Source of the DNA: Hansfordia pulvinata
Lineage: Eukaryota; Ascomycota; Sordariomycetes; Xylariales
DNA: 64,000 nucleotides
Reading direction: 5' to 3'
Assembly: GCA_006538405.1 (NCBI GenBank)
Contig: BJKQ01000030.1
Coordinates: 62,001 to 126,000 of the forward strand
Every line of letters starts with the position of its first letter. The first letter of the stretch is position 1. Both the position numbers and the translations under genes were made by a program. Under the pieces are notes generated by a model. That model worked only from the letters and a program-made list of their open reading frames with translations, was not told the origin of the DNA and did not search any database. This document shows positions 24,301 through 37,044 of the stretch, piece after piece.

Positions 24301-27300
24301 CTCGGCCTTGCAGTGATGGGCTGCACCAACGAGGAATGACGCCCAAAAGGAGACGGAGGTCGGAGCTGAACGGGGCTGGGTAGTAACTATGCGAAGCGAT
24401 ATGAAGAGAGGAGAAGCAAAGAAGAACGGGGAACGCTGGGAAGACCATTAATACAAAGCTATAAAGGGACGACAGCACGGATCGCATCCCTCACGAAAGC
24501 GAAGTCAAGGAAGAAAAGCTGGATTGGATAAAGACCCGCGTCCCTGCGTGAATACGCAAGCCACCCGCTGAGAAAGCTGCCTCGCCGCTGGGCGGTGTAT
24601 TCGCTGGCCAGCACGACTGTCATGTCGGAGACAAACGACATGCCGCTCGTAAGTGACCCGTCACTCAGCCATCGATCAAGTGCACCGGCAGCCATCTTTT
24701 TCTCGTTTATCACGCGTGGCCATCCTTTCATCTGCTTCCGAGCTTTCTTCCGCCTGCTTCCTAGCACAGATGCCTCCCACCTCCTCACCCATCTATCAAT
24801 TTCTTTAACTCTCCCCCGACGATAAAATCCTGCTCTTCACGACCTTATAGACCGTCCTCCTTCCATCTCTCATCAAGACCGACTTCTTCGAAGATACTGC
24901 GCCGTCATTACTCGTCTTGATTAACCACCCTTGGCCAGATCATCGTTCGGCATGGCCCCAATGATAATGATCAAGTTTGTCCCCGGCCGCTCCCACGTCT
25001 TGCAAAGCCGCTGACTGAGGTTTTCTCTACAGATATGCGATATTCCTGTGCGTCAGATACTCGTGCAACGCTTAAGGGCCCGACTTCGCCTGTGCGATGA
25101 ATATAAGGCCATGATTCATGACCTTATGGCAAGCTTCAATGTTCGACTCGACACTTCACGGAGCCTGAACAACGAGTTTCCCGAGCTCGCGACCCTAACG
25201 ATCGGCCTTCCTTACGACCTATCCTTCGCGGGACTGACTGCTTAAGAGCTAGAAAAGATCTGGAGCAGGTTCGCCGCCAGCATTGTCTCCTTGGCCACCT
25301 CGCCCAGCGCTAGAGCCTTATGCAACAGCTGCCTTTACCAGGCAACGAGAAACAGACGGAGACGCGTAATGGCAGCATTTGGAAATGGTCTGAGTAGGCT
25401 AAGGAAGGTGGCGTCCAGGGCTTCCTGACGCGGCTGCGACAGACGCCCCTGGTACCATTCGATTGCCACCACGAATAACGCAGAGGCAACAATAGACCCG
25501 CGACGCCGGCTCAGCATCACGCATCCGCACGAACCACTTCCACCCGAGTCCCACGATCACGGCACGCTCCGCGGCATCAACAACGGCCCGGTGACCCACC
25601 AAGCTTCTCCATCCCGACGCGTTCAGCCCATACGACGCCTACAACCACGTCGCAATGGCCCAGAAACCAGAAGGCTCTCCTAAATGGGCCGGGGCCAGGG
25701 CAGCAGCAACATCGATCCACGCCGTGGAAAGCGAACTAGTGGAGGGAGAGTCCGAGCGTGCGGCCCCCAGGTCTTGCGGGTGGCCGCCCAACCCCTGGCT
25801 CCATAGGTGAGAAGGCGAACGATGGCGAAGGCTGGACGACTCGTGACATGAAAGGAGAAAGTGATGACGAGACTTTACTAAAGAAGCTGGAGCGGCGACA
25901 GGATGAGGCCCAGGATGCTCTGACGGCGATGAGATCGGGGATGCAGTGGGTTATAGCTCGTTTAGAGGAATTGATGGCACGAGGGTGACAGGTAGCTATG
26001 GCTGGACGTCCTGCCTGATCTCACGAATCCTACTGTTCTGCTCCCCCACTTCGTTCTCTAGGCTTATTCGTGCACTGCGCTCGCGGCAGACGGCTTACCC
26101 AGACCCTCAATGGTCACAGGCTTGGTCTTCACGGTAGGATTCAGCAAGAAGAACTGCCAAATATCGAAGTCTGATAGACGTCTTCCGGGTTTATTAACAA
26201 TTTCAAAGCAAACATGGCTTATGCGCCGCCTTGATCAGCGTGAAGACGCATTAACAGCATTCATCACACCGGGGAAACCTCTCGTAAATTCTGTGTACTA
26301 AAGAGCCAGAATGACGCAGCAAGCCTTTGAAAATCCGGCTTCATAATCACGGCAGAACGATAACTGATCACGAAATCGGAGCAGGCCTCGGTTCCATCAT
26401 TGTTCTTAACTTCGAAGCCTACAAACCCCGAATGTTTGTGCAAGAGTTAGGACTGGTCTGCAGCGCGTTCGCTGTGGACAGTCTCTTAAAGCGTTGTCCA
26501 GCAAGAATTTAGTAACTGAAAGGTCCTTGATCTTGCTTAGCGCGGATGAGGCCCGGTGCTTCGAGGGACCGCGAAGTTTCTTTCTCCTCCGAGCGTACCT
26601 GTGCCAGGCTGTGTTCTGGTGGTCTCTGAGGTGTGTTGAGACTTGCCGGCGTTCAGAATAGGATTTAAGGAATGCACACGCGGATGCGAAGAGCTCATCG
26701 GTGATATAAGCCCATACCAACGACAGAGAACCACTGACGCACTATCTCGAGTCTAAAAATACAATAACTCAAGTAGAAGACGATACATGACACTAGACCT
26801 TGCTAAACGAAGGTTCTTGCCTTAACGGAACCGGTGCTTCCCAGTCGTATCTCAAAACCACGGCTTAACGACCTTTCTGCCAGGCTTAAGCAATCTTCCC
26901 GCCACTACAGACTGTGGCCGGACGCACGAAGACCGACATATCGTTCCATAAAAGCCACCTTATCCACCGGATATGTTCAATGATGCTAGCTAGGCGTCTT
27001 TCTGCTTCAAAGAGCTGACTGTCACCACGCCGCAACTTTCGCCGGGACAAGCCTCTGACGTGGAAACCCCAGCGGAAGCTGCTCGAGCGCCGGCTGAAGA
27101 ACAATCTGCATTGTGCTACGCCAACGACCTTGCTAGGAGAGGGAGCGAGCGCTGAGCATGGCGTCTTGTTACTTCCCTTCCATAGCTCTTGTATCTTGTG
27201 GGTTTTTTGCATACAAAGAGGATAAAGGAGCCGTGTGCTGGGATGGAGTACCGACACAGGTCTCTCCTCCTGCTGTACTGACCCAACGTATGCCGCCCTC

Positions 27301-28728
27301 CTTCTGCCGCCCCCCACTGTCCGGACGGATACCCCGATGTTTGACTCCAGTACAGAGCGGAGGACTGGGTAATGTTAGGTCATCTATCGTCTTGAAAATT
27401 CAGGGATGTGAGGGGAGAAGAACCTGCCTCGCCGCCGTCTATTCTTGGTTCTGCCTCAACTTTGAAACAAGCCAGCAACATGGCATGGCTCCTCCTATGG
27501 CTCGAAGAAGCAGGTATCTTGATATGACAAGCGCGGGTTTAGCATGAGGGTGTAAACGTATACTCTGGTTGAAATCAGGTGGGCTTAAATTGACGAGAGG
27601 TCTCCTAAAGGGACATCTCCGTCGGTCGGACCTTGTAGACTTTGCCGGTGCCTTGAACACTAAACTGAAGCCGAGACGCTTGTTTCACCATGAGCTCGAG
27701 CTTGAAAATGTCTCGCGAATCTCCGCCGATAGCCTGATTGACAAATCTCTTCGACCTCATGATGTCATGGCATCCATTTCTGATCGTCATGCCCAGCACC
27801 CACAAGCCTACCTCCATCAAGTTTCCGCACGACTCTCCGCCAGCTATCGCCCTGTGCAGGACGTGGAGTAGCAGACCCGTACAATGGTGGTATGCGACCA
27901 CGTAAACCTGGATCGTGTGTTTTGGTAGATGGCTACCCGCGTTTGCAATCCACGGCCTTCCATGCGATCCCATTGCACCGTTTGCACGGCCCGTTCGTCC
28001 CTTCGCTGGATGGACGGTGCTGTCCTGCCGTACAACAAACACCCTCCCTGCCTTGGTTCCCCTCGAGAGCAAGGTCCGCTTCACCGGAGGAGCTCCGTTT
28101 GCATGCATTCGTCAGTCGGATGATGAACACGAACAAAACACGATCACGTCTTTCCGTGGCGTTGGCCGGATCTACTAGCAAGTAACAAATCTGTTAAAAT
28201 GGGACGTGTTTGTTATTGTACTGCAACAGGTCGTAAGAGTACGTACGGATAGGTGTACACGCGTGGCCTGTGCTGGGATGTTCTTACGTGGGCGGTTCGA
28301 GCCTCCGACGAAATGACGCACCAGCTCGATTCCAACAACGAGCAAACAGGCCAAGAGTAACGTTTCCCTGTGGCCGGCCTTGGCTGCAGAAGGTCGCCAC
28401 CCTCACCGCTGCCATCGTTATACACTCCAGGCTTCTTCGTGTCGTCTTGGCCGGGTGCTCAGTCTCGCATGACCCAGCAGTAAACGGCCTCAGGGTAGAT
28501 CGTACGGACTGCATAGATCAGGCGCGCACACACTGCATCCATACTCCATCCCCTCTTTTGATCAAGACCGCCTCCGATCAACCTTACCCTGCCGTTCGAC
28601 CTGTACTTCCTAGTCCATTGCAGTTCGTGCTGGATCCCCAAATGTAATCTCTCTCCTTCGCAACACATGCGCATGGGAACCGACTGGCTGACGAGCTGTG
28701 TGACCTTAGTGCTTTCTCCCCCGCAACC
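24301..28728. other. GC-rich stretch with only weak ORFs
   Basis: Several ORFs of 60-170 codons occur on both strands. The most protein-like besides 27605-28108 are 25758-25988 (+, acidic/helical C-terminal half with 'LLKKLERRQDEAQDALTAMRS') and 26886-27317 (-). None has a recognisable motif or clear exon partners. They may be fragments of a decayed gene. Confidence 0.4.
27605..28108 (-). CDS. hypothetical protein, 167 aa (doubtful)
   Basis: Longest minus-strand ORF of this part, starting at an ATG at 28108. The N-terminal 60 residues are Arg/Gly-rich; the rest is of mixed composition, with a hydrophobic stretch 'YVVAYHHCTGLLLHVLH' near residues 70-85. No family recognised. The opposite strand and other frames are also open here (27569-27871, 27892-28185), which weakens the case for coding. 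Confidence 0.22.
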   Translation of the reverse strand: MHANGAPPVKRTLLSRGTKAGRVFVVRQDSTVHPAKGRTGRANGAMGSHGRPWIANAGSHLPKHTIQVYVVAYHHCTGLLLHVLHRAIAGGESCGNLMEVGLWVLGMTIRNGCHDIMRSKRFVNQAIGGDSRDIFKLELMVKQASRLQFSVQGTGKVYKVRPTEMSL

Positions 28729-29289
28729 ATGAGACGAGACCCGAAAGACAAGGCGCCCAACACCTCGCATCGCAGTGCTCCAGGTCACGATGGCAGCGGC
28801 AGCGGCAGCGGCAACGACAGACAGCAGCAGCTGGAGGCGGCGTTTCGACAGCGCGGCCAAGAGGCGGAAGCGGCATGGGAGAAGGCGACAGCGGCTTCAG
28901 AGGCGCCCTCGACCAACACATTATTCATGAACACGCTACCCTCTCGGCTGTCCGAGCTGGGCGACTGAAAAATCCTGGCCAAGATGGAACAGACCCGGGG
29001 GGAGTTCATGAAGGCAGGGGAGCGGAGAAAGCCCCAGCATCAACTAGTGGAAGGGCTCCAGGATCCGGATTTCGTCGCCCAAGACGGGCTGTGTTCTGCC
29101 GAAAGCCTGGAGGAGATGACGCCCGAACAGGTGCAGGAACATCAGAAATCTGTGCAGTCGCGGCTTGAGGCGGCGGGACAGAAGCTGCAGGTTAGCACGA
29201 GGGAGAACCTCGAGGCTGAGACCTGGGTTCATAAGCTGAACCTGGAGCTTATCAAGATTCGCGGGCTTGGAGGCAGACGGGGCTGGTGA
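28729..29289 (+). pseudogene. coiled-coil protein gene broken by one TGA
   Basis: An ATG in good context (CAACCATGAG) opens a frame of 79 codons, stopped by TGA at 28966-28968. The same frame then runs on for more than 100 codons to TGA at 29287-29289. The two parts together would give a ~187-residue protein: a Gly-Ser run (GSGSGSGN) near residue 25, a Gln/Glu/Ala-rich helix ('RQQQLEAAFRQRGQEAEAAW'), then a long charged helical C-terminal half with 'SVQSRLEAAGQKLQV'. The stop could arise from one C-to-T or G-to-A change (CGA or TGG). The second half could also start on its own ATG at 28984. Family not recognised; similar in style to the relic at 16.8-17.1 kb. Confidence 0.4.
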
Positions 29290-29737
29290 GAGGGGAGTTG
29301 ATAGCGTACGAGCAGGCAAAAACCGATCGGTTCCCCCCGCGTGATGACATGGGAGCGCAAAAGCTGGCCCGCCCCGACACGAAGAGAAGATGCCCCTTTG
29401 CCGGTAGATAACGCCCTACAGACTCTGTATAAAGAAGTCTGTTGCTGCCGCTTGTCTAGCTTCTCGAGACTCGACGTGACGAGGCGCGTCCGAGGCCTGG
29501 CGATTGAAGCCGTCCGAGAGGGCGACGAGGCAGTGATCGACCCGCGCGCGTGAGGCGGTTCTCAGTCGTATGTTTGGGATCAGCATTTCGTTACCGGTCG
29601 TGTAGCCTGCTGTCGCGGGAGTGGCTGACTTATTAAGGTGCTCCAGCTCGTGGTTATCGGGCTGCGCTATAATGATGACCTAGAAAAGTTATAAGCTCGA
29701 CGATAATGATGTTATGAATGTGTGAATAAGAGCGATA

Positions 29738-29989
29738 TCAGTGAAGGTAACATTGTGGTTGACAGAAACGTCGCGTGTGCCAGCTCCAGGGCAACGAGCT
29801 GGGGGGAATTGAAACACGATCTCGAGTAACCTGATCAAGCATTGCCGGAGCCCAAAGCATGACCGAGACGTTGGCCAATACGTCTTCCCCTGTATAGCTT
29901 GCGGAGGAGATCTTCCGTATGTATTCGGTTTGTGAGGCCTTGAAGTTGTCGCCTAGATTGTCAATGTCGTGTTGCAGGTCTTTGAGCAT
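29738..29989 (-). CDS. possible C-terminal exon of a degraded gene
   Basis: An 83-codon ORF with an ATG at 29989 reading 'MLKDLQHDIDNLGDNFKASQ', helical and protein-like for about 55 residues before turning into low-quality sequence. Upstream on the same strand (30000-30240) another frame is protein-like but carries stops, and a good intron donor (GTAAGT on the minus strand, 30169-30174) lies within it. It therefore looks like part of a multi-exon gene that has decayed. I do not assign a family. Confidence 0.28.
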   Translation of the reverse strand: MLKDLQHDIDNLGDNFKASQTEYIRKISSASYTGEDVLANVSVMLWAPAMLDQVTRDRVSIPPSSLPWSWHTRRFCQPQCYLH

Positions 29990-32900
29990 GGCGGTACGAT
30001 TGACTCCGTCACACTGGCTAGCCCACTACGATCAAACTCCTTTATGGAGTAAGGTGTTGAAATCGTTTTTGATGACTTTAGCTCGGGCGGGCTGCTTATC
30101 ATTTTCGCCGTAGAGACCATGGCGACCTAGGCCTAGTCGCTTATCGACTTTGATTTGTCCGATGCGGAACTTACTTTCCTCGCCGCCGCTGATGACGGCG
30201 ATGGCGGACAGCGCACAGCGTAATGTCGCTGGCGCAGAACACCTGCCTCCCCTGCCCGACCCTAGGCCTCAAGATACATAGAGTGGTATTACCAGACTTA
30301 AAGGCCTTCCGGAAGTCGTCACCGACTCTGGAATTCATATCTGCAACGAAGACGCTGCTCTAGCCACCGGGTGGCCTGCCGTAAAGGAGAGGGAACCAGG
30401 GAAGAGGAATCGGACGAGATGGATAGATGAGTCTGAAACTGCTCAGCCGATGGTTGTTCCGGTTAGGCCGACGATTCCGGTGGTTCCTGCTTAATTTGGT
30501 CGACTCCCCCCTCTTTTGTAGTCTCGTCGGTGGTACCTGGCTGCGCGTGCGGAGAAAAGCGCGGAAGTGGGTTGATGCGACTGTGGTTCCTACCACATAT
30601 GACCACTCCGACGCTGTCGGTTCTGGACAGGAGGGGACGCCGTAGATTGCGACGGATGGGCAGACGCGGGTCATTGGAATGGAGGGGGCTTAGCCGGTTT
30701 CTCGGTACTTATGAGTCAGGTGACACGTATATTCAGTAATAGAAATCCATCTACATGTAGCTGCTCTCTTGTGAGCTCTTCCCTTCCCTCCCCGTTCCCC
30801 TCTGCCTAAATATGGGCATTGAAGTCCTCAGACGGTTCCTTCCAGGCGCGGCTGTTGTTAACAGAGCCACTCTGCGCAAGTGTGGCCGGTGAAATCAGGG
30901 GCCCAGGGAAAAGCAACGGCAGCCGCAACCGAGAAACGGCCACGGGCGAGGGGCGACGGACTTCGTACATGAATGCAATGTACCCGGACTCGTAAACGTG
31001 AAAGACGATGGTGTGACCTAGCAGGTCAGAAGGTAGGTACCTAATCTAATAGCTCGAGACGTCGAGTTGACCACGACGATAACCAGTCGATTCCTTTATC
31101 CGTAGGTCATGTAAGCGACGCTTTAAGACGATAACAGTCACCGGGCTTGAAACTTCAATTCATAACACTGATGATCTCGTGATGACTTCAACCGCGCGTT
31201 AATGGTTCAAATCAAAGGTCGTGAGCCTCATTGTGTACCGCATTGAGTACCAGCGCCAGCACAAGGCGCGGCGTGGGCGCGCGCGGCACGATGGGCGCAT
31301 TGTTTTGAAGTGGCACGATTGGCACGTCTGCGGGCATGGCGCCGCGCGGTACCGGGTGGACCACGAACATGGATGGCGGCTAGCAACACTCCGAAGCGTG
31401 GCCAGGCGCGAAGCCGCTGTGAGCAGTGCTTGTACCCCTAAAATCCAGCCTGCCACTGTGTGGGGGAAGAGAGCTTCCTAACTGTAGGCCAGCACGGTCT
31501 CACAGTAATCTGCGCTGAGCGACAATGGAAGCGAGGGGCTGTCCACAACATGCACGTCCGCGGATGCATACATGGCCACACAGGAATGCAACTCACCTCT
31601 TAACTCCTCTCCCCGAGAGGGGATCGAAGACTAATACGTGATTCTTTACATGAGGCGCCAGGCGTGAGAACTGCTTTAGCTCATTCCGCGCCTTTCGGTG
31701 GTTCTGAGGCCTTGCTCACTGCGCGGAGCAAGCAGTGGCCCTCTGGCCTTGGGCTAATGGAAGCAAGAGCGCCTTACGGGATAGCAGCTTTATGTTGTAT
31801 AATAGCCGCCCCATGCTGCAATAAAGCAGCACCATTCTGCCAAGCGGACAGACGAGTCCAGAAGTAGAAGTGAACGCATTCCGATGGACGCGCCGCAGCG
31901 ACCTTACCTTGCTTTTTTCTTCCTTCTTTCGTTTTTGAAACCAGCAATGTTCCACGTGGTTTCTCCCAGACTCGTGTGATTTGAACGACGCCATCTTGGT
32001 TCACATCTTTGTGTCTCATCGAAACTGCGGGAGCGCATGCAATCGCATGATGTTGCCTGATGGCTGGCGGGCAATTGCATGCCACCTCGATTTGTGATAG
32101 GTGGTGGGGATGGTATAGAGGCCGAAGGCATCATGGAGGACCAGATTTCCGTCATGAAACTGGCTGTCGCTAATGCGAAAAGGCAACCCACGAGGCGAGG
32201 TGCGCGTCATCCAACACCCACGCGGCGATTCTCACGCGCCCTTTGGGTCCGCACGTAGCACGACTAATAACATCAAACCAGGTAAGCAAATAAGCAATCC
32301 GTTGGCAACCACAGCCGAATCCCTCGAGCGGCTATCGAGGCATGGCTACGCGTGCGGTTCGATCAGCAACGTCGTCGTTATCGTCGTTCCAAGGGAGGGG
32401 TTTCTGTGGCGCCGAGTATCCCGGTTGGTAGTGATAATGAATCCGAAGCCATGAGCCATGTTGCCTTGAATCACACGTCTTGTACGGGTGGCAGGGTGCA
32501 AAGCACCATGCCAATACAGCAGGCACGTCTCTTTCCGTTGGCGCGCGGAAGTGCTGCCTGCAAATTGATTCGTACCTCTGAGAGCAGTTTCGCTCGCACC
32601 ACCACATGAACTCGTACCCACTTCACACCTTGCAGACGCGAGTGGATTAAGCACATCTGGTACGTGAACGAGTGGGGAAAGCAACTTTCCATTAAGAAGC
32701 AGCTCTACACCTTCCTGACTTAATGGTTATGAGCTCAACCTTCCCTACCACCAAACATTCGACCTGGTACCCAGGTGCCCAGCTGGAAGCCAGACTCTAC
32801 AGCCTGACCACCCCGTATCATCCCTTAAGGGGCTCCCTGAGCCAAGCCTCAGTGGAGATAGGGGTACGGCCACTAGGCATAAAAGTGAGTACCAGCCAGC

Positions 32901-35840
32901 GCTGTTAAGAATCGAACTTAACATGTTATATCCAGGCACCGTATCTCATGATCTCCCGCCATAATGACAACCAAGGCTACTTTGAGATAAGCCAACAGAA
33001 CTGCAAGACCGTCTTCAACTTCAACCAACATGGACTACCCGAAGTACCGCCACAGCAGAGCCTTTCGAGCTGAGCTGGAGTCCGCTCTCCACAAGATCTA
33101 CCTCGCCTGAGTCGGCCCTATTCGCTCCCCGCCCGGGGCCCGTACAACGCGCTGCGCACGGAGAATGCACCCGCTTACCACATGCCCATCTATCATGAAG
33201 GCCCACTTTTGCTTGCACACTGCCTCGATTTGTTGGTGTGTTATTATACATGTAGCAGCTGCTCATAGCTTCGTGGAAGCGCGGATACCCGTCAATGCTG
33301 CGTTCTAGCGCGTTGATGCCAGCCCCAGAGACGAGTAGGCGCTTAACGCGGCCGACGCGGGCTGCGGCTGCGGCTGCTCGGCTGCTTTGAGACGCCCAGC
33401 ACTTACCCGTGGGCCGTGGGTGGTTCGTACAAACTTAAGGTTGGCTCGTACGTATAAGCCTCACGCCGCTTCGCCATCCTACCTTTGTGCTTGCCGAACG
33501 ACGACAACTACGGAGCTCAACGTCAATGGTGGTCGTAAGGCCTCGACTCATGTTGAACCACCCCCCCTTAACCAAATATCTCGTAAAACGAAGACTTAAA
33601 GCACTGACCAAGAGACTGTAAAGACGGCCTGCACTTAAGAGGAGGCTGCCAGCTCACTAATGCAATCTGGCACGGCTAAGAAGCAGCGCTGTCCGTTTAC
33701 GAGTACTGGCAAAAGGCCCTGCCCATGTCCCTTTTCTTACTCAGGCCCTTAGATAGGCGCATGTACGTGTAACACATGAAATAGCGGTGCGCCAGGACAC
33801 GGTTAAAATACCATGGTTTTTTATCGAGTGCAAGTGGAAGGAGACTTACGCCGCTTACGAGTATGTGGGTGATTAAGGCTAACGTGGGCGACACAGCAGC
33901 GGGGCACAATTAGCGCATTTTACAGGACGACGATGTGACTGCACGGTCCTCGCTGTCGGGCCGTGCGCGCGCGTTCATCGCCGTAAACGGGCATACTCGT
34001 AGCGCGCCCAGTGAAGCGCTTATTCCTGGTCGCGCGCAGCAGGCTGCCCTTTATTATACTCAAGCCCGGTCCCCTCGAATTGCTGCTAGCCCCTCACCGG
34101 ATAGCTAACTCATTGTGAAAAACACAATGCAAGGAGCCACGCAATCGCAGCCACTTGCGATCGCAACATGCATCCGCCTGTATACGCAAGACTCTTAGAA
34201 TTGCCCGAATCGCCAGATGCGACAGCAGCAACCCCGCGAGCGCACGCCATGGACGGCTTCTGCTCGCCCTATATGCTGCTGACAGCCGACGCTGTCTACA
34301 CGTAAGGCGGTGATCTGAAGCGGGTAAGGGGAAACTTAACTGATGCACGGAAAAGACACAAGGCGGGCGAGGTGCTTCCGTCTGCAGATAAAAGGCAGGC
34401 GAGCAACCGAGCTAAGTGTAAGAAATTAACGCTCCTACAGCGATGACATTATGGAATTGTAATCTCATCGCGCTGCGGATGTCGACATTCATCGGATCTG
34501 TCGACGCGCTTCGACGATCCTGTGCAAGGCAGGGACCATCCGACGTTTTAAGTCATAAAAGGACCGGTGGGGCAAATGCGAGCGCAGACATGCTGTAAAA
34601 GAACCGGAGGGGTAATCGGTGTGCGAGGATAACAGCCGATGGTGAGATCTGTTGCATGTGCCAGTACCTACTCGTACTATGTCGCGGTAGACCTCCTTAT
34701 GTCGCTTCCCTATACGTAATGGATCAGAGTCCCGCGCTGCTAAACGGGAGACTGGGGTCGTTAAGGTGAAGATACGGCTCATGTCTCTGATTTCCGCGTC
34801 GTGTGTCTGCGCGTTCAGCTGTTCGTTGTTAGAGTAATGCTGTGCACCACTATCGGTCTCGCTGGGAATAATCGAAATGAGGGTTTATGATCTCTCATCT
34901 CTAGCGCAGGCGAGCCCCGAGTAGAAGTTTAACGAAGCTGCAAATCCCGTGGAAAAAAGGACGCGAATCACCCGTGCCAGGTGTTCAGACTATGGTGCGG
35001 ACTGAGTTAAGCGCGAGCGATTATAAGTAGCGACCTCTATGTCTCTAATGCAGGAATGGATAAACACGCTCACGTTTTGGAGTTCATCGATGAGTTACGT
35101 TATTACGGAAAGAATCAGGTGTGTGAAGAAATCTGTAAGGACCTGGTGCAGTGTAATGAAAGCTAATGGTGCGATTCTGTCGTATTAAACGGGGACTTAA
35201 GATGTTATCTAGAGTAAGACAAGAAGGCTTAAGGCCAGGCGGGGGAAGCAAACGCTTGCCACGCCTGCCGTCGCCGACGTACACAGACTGATTGCTAAAA
35301 GCGCTTCAGTAATGAGATTATCAGTCTTATTAAGGTCTTCGCGTCACTCGTAAGCGAAGAAACGCAATGACCCTAAAACATTCTTTAGCCGGCGCACTTC
35401 CGTTGAAGCCCCTTTGCGAGAAGGATAATTAAGCCCTTCCATGCATCCGACTAAAGGGAGGGAGTAAGGCAGTCTCCGGGCAAGCCGGTGTCATGCGAAC
35501 TCGAAGCGTATTTAAGCACACGTGGGTGCCGCTATTGGAAGACGATCCTTGAACTGGCGTGATTCTAGCAGGCAGTCGGCCTTTTAGGGGAGCGCATTCT
35601 CGGACTTGACGAGGTCGTTGGATGTCTGAGGCAGGCAGGGGCAGCAGGGTGTGCTGTCGTGTTCTTAAGGTGGCGCGTTCTCGTACTCGATGGGATTGTT
35701 AGGTACCCGGGGAGGGTCTTCTGGGCATGGTGTAGCTCCAGACTCAGCGGAGTTGGTTGTCGGATATCTGAGGCAGGCAGGGGCCATAAGTCGTCAGGAA
35801 CATCGGCACTGTGATCTAGATTTGGAAAGGACGGGGTTAG
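29990..35840. other. GC-rich stretch without a supported gene
   Basis: Numerous ORFs of 60-110 codons on both strands, none with a recognisable domain. Pieces at 30360-30680 are Pro/Arg/Trp-rich in several frames. Nothing resembling tRNA or rRNA was seen. Contains dispersed repeat copy B (34490-34625). Confidence 0.4.
34490..34625 (+). repeat. dispersed repeat copy B (matches 6735-6855)
   Basis: Same orientation as copy A. Shares the 17-bp core AAAAGGACCGGTGGGGC and the following GCGAGCGC. A second, diverged core (AAAAGAACCGGAGGGG) follows at about 34597, suggesting internal duplication. Confidence 0.55.
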
Positions 35841-35849
35841 CAGATAGGA

Positions 35850-36330
35850 GTGGAGGTTCAGTATCGAAAACATCGCGGGGAAAGAAAACAGGTGTCAAGT
35901 GTTTGTCAGGATTGAGAGGGGACATGACATCACCTGGTTAAACCGGGCGGCTGCTGGCGATCGGCGAATGGACGAAGGTCTGGATCTGTGTGGGGGGGAC
36001 GGTGTCTCCAGGATTCTTAAGTTGTCTTCACTTGTCGATGCCACTTAATCTCGAAATTATCACGGACTTGCGGGGTTAGGAAAGATATTAAGTGATTGTC
36101 GGGACTGGGAGGAGAATTAATGAAACCTAAATGAGGCGGGTCGGCTCCTGGCGGTCGGCAAACGGGCGGAGTTCTTTTTAGATCGAGGAGATCGAGTTCT
36201 TATCGGTTTCAAACTTCCTTTGACTTATCGATACTACAGTTCTAGCCTCGGGGAAGGAAAGTGAGCGTCAACAGCTTGTAGGTAACAGGAAGGGAGGACA
36301 ATAAAACTTAGAAAAGACGGGTCGGCTGCT
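35850..36330. repeat. degenerate ~185-190 bp tandem repeat, about 3 units
   Basis: The block GGGCGGCTGCTGGCGATCGGC (35946) recurs as GGGTCGGCTCCTGGCGGTCGGC (36137) and GGGTCGGCTGCTGG (36320). Between them GGGAAAGAAAAC, GGAAAGATATT and GGGAAGGAAAGT occur at matching phases, as does a TCGA-containing block. The period is about 190 bp, then about 184 bp. Not coding in any consistent frame. Confidence 0.6.
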
Positions 36331-36840
36331 GGTGCTCTAAATAACAGACCCATGCTTCTCACAGAACAGGAGCTTTAAAGCGCCGGAGTTTCGAAACGAG
36401 GCAGCCAGCTTCGACCGTAGAAGATCTCATCACTAATGCAATTGGGCCCCCTCAGCTCGTCCTTGAGGTTGTTCACTCAGACATTCTGGTTAGCACATAG
36501 TCAGTCAGGGAGATAGAGTACTCGGAAACCTCTCGCGGGGCGTACTGAAATGAAGCGGCTTACGCAGTGCGGCATACCCGAGGGCAACTTGTCGTTTACC
36601 TGGCGAGCGCCTGCTTGTTGCATAAAGAAGTCAAGTTCGTAAGGAGACAAGCAAAGAGTGAATCTCAATCAAGGGAGCTGGTGGAGGCGAAGAAAAATTG
36701 AAACAAAAACTTGGGATTAAAGAGTGCTGGAGAAAGGCAGTCTGGGCCAGGGAACAAGGGGTTGGACAATTTGAACTCTTGAGTCGGGCAGTGATCCCCA
36801 GCGCAAGCGGAAAAGTCCTAAGATCAATGTCTGGTTCGCA

Positions 36841-37010
36841 AATGGCCTGGTCCGGGGCGTGGTGGTCCGGAGAGTATTCCTGGCCCAGGTCCCGATCCTG
36901 GCCCGGAGCGTGATGGGCCGGAGAGTGTTTTTGGTACGGGGCCGCGTCCTGATTATGTTCCTGGTCCAGAATCGGGTCTGGGTCCTAGTTGTGCTTTTGG
37001 CACCGGGCCT
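36841..37010. repeat. degenerate GGTCC/CCTGG short tandem repeat
   Basis: Imperfect reiteration of CCTGGTCC, GGTCCGGAG and CCTGGCCC words. On the minus strand one frame gives a Gly-Pro-rich, collagen-like string with a stop inside. Probably a degenerate minisatellite rather than a gene, although the + strand ORF 36859-37134 runs through it. Confidence 0.5.
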
Positions 37011-37044
37011 GTTTCACCCTGATCTTGGTTCTGCGCATGGCCTG

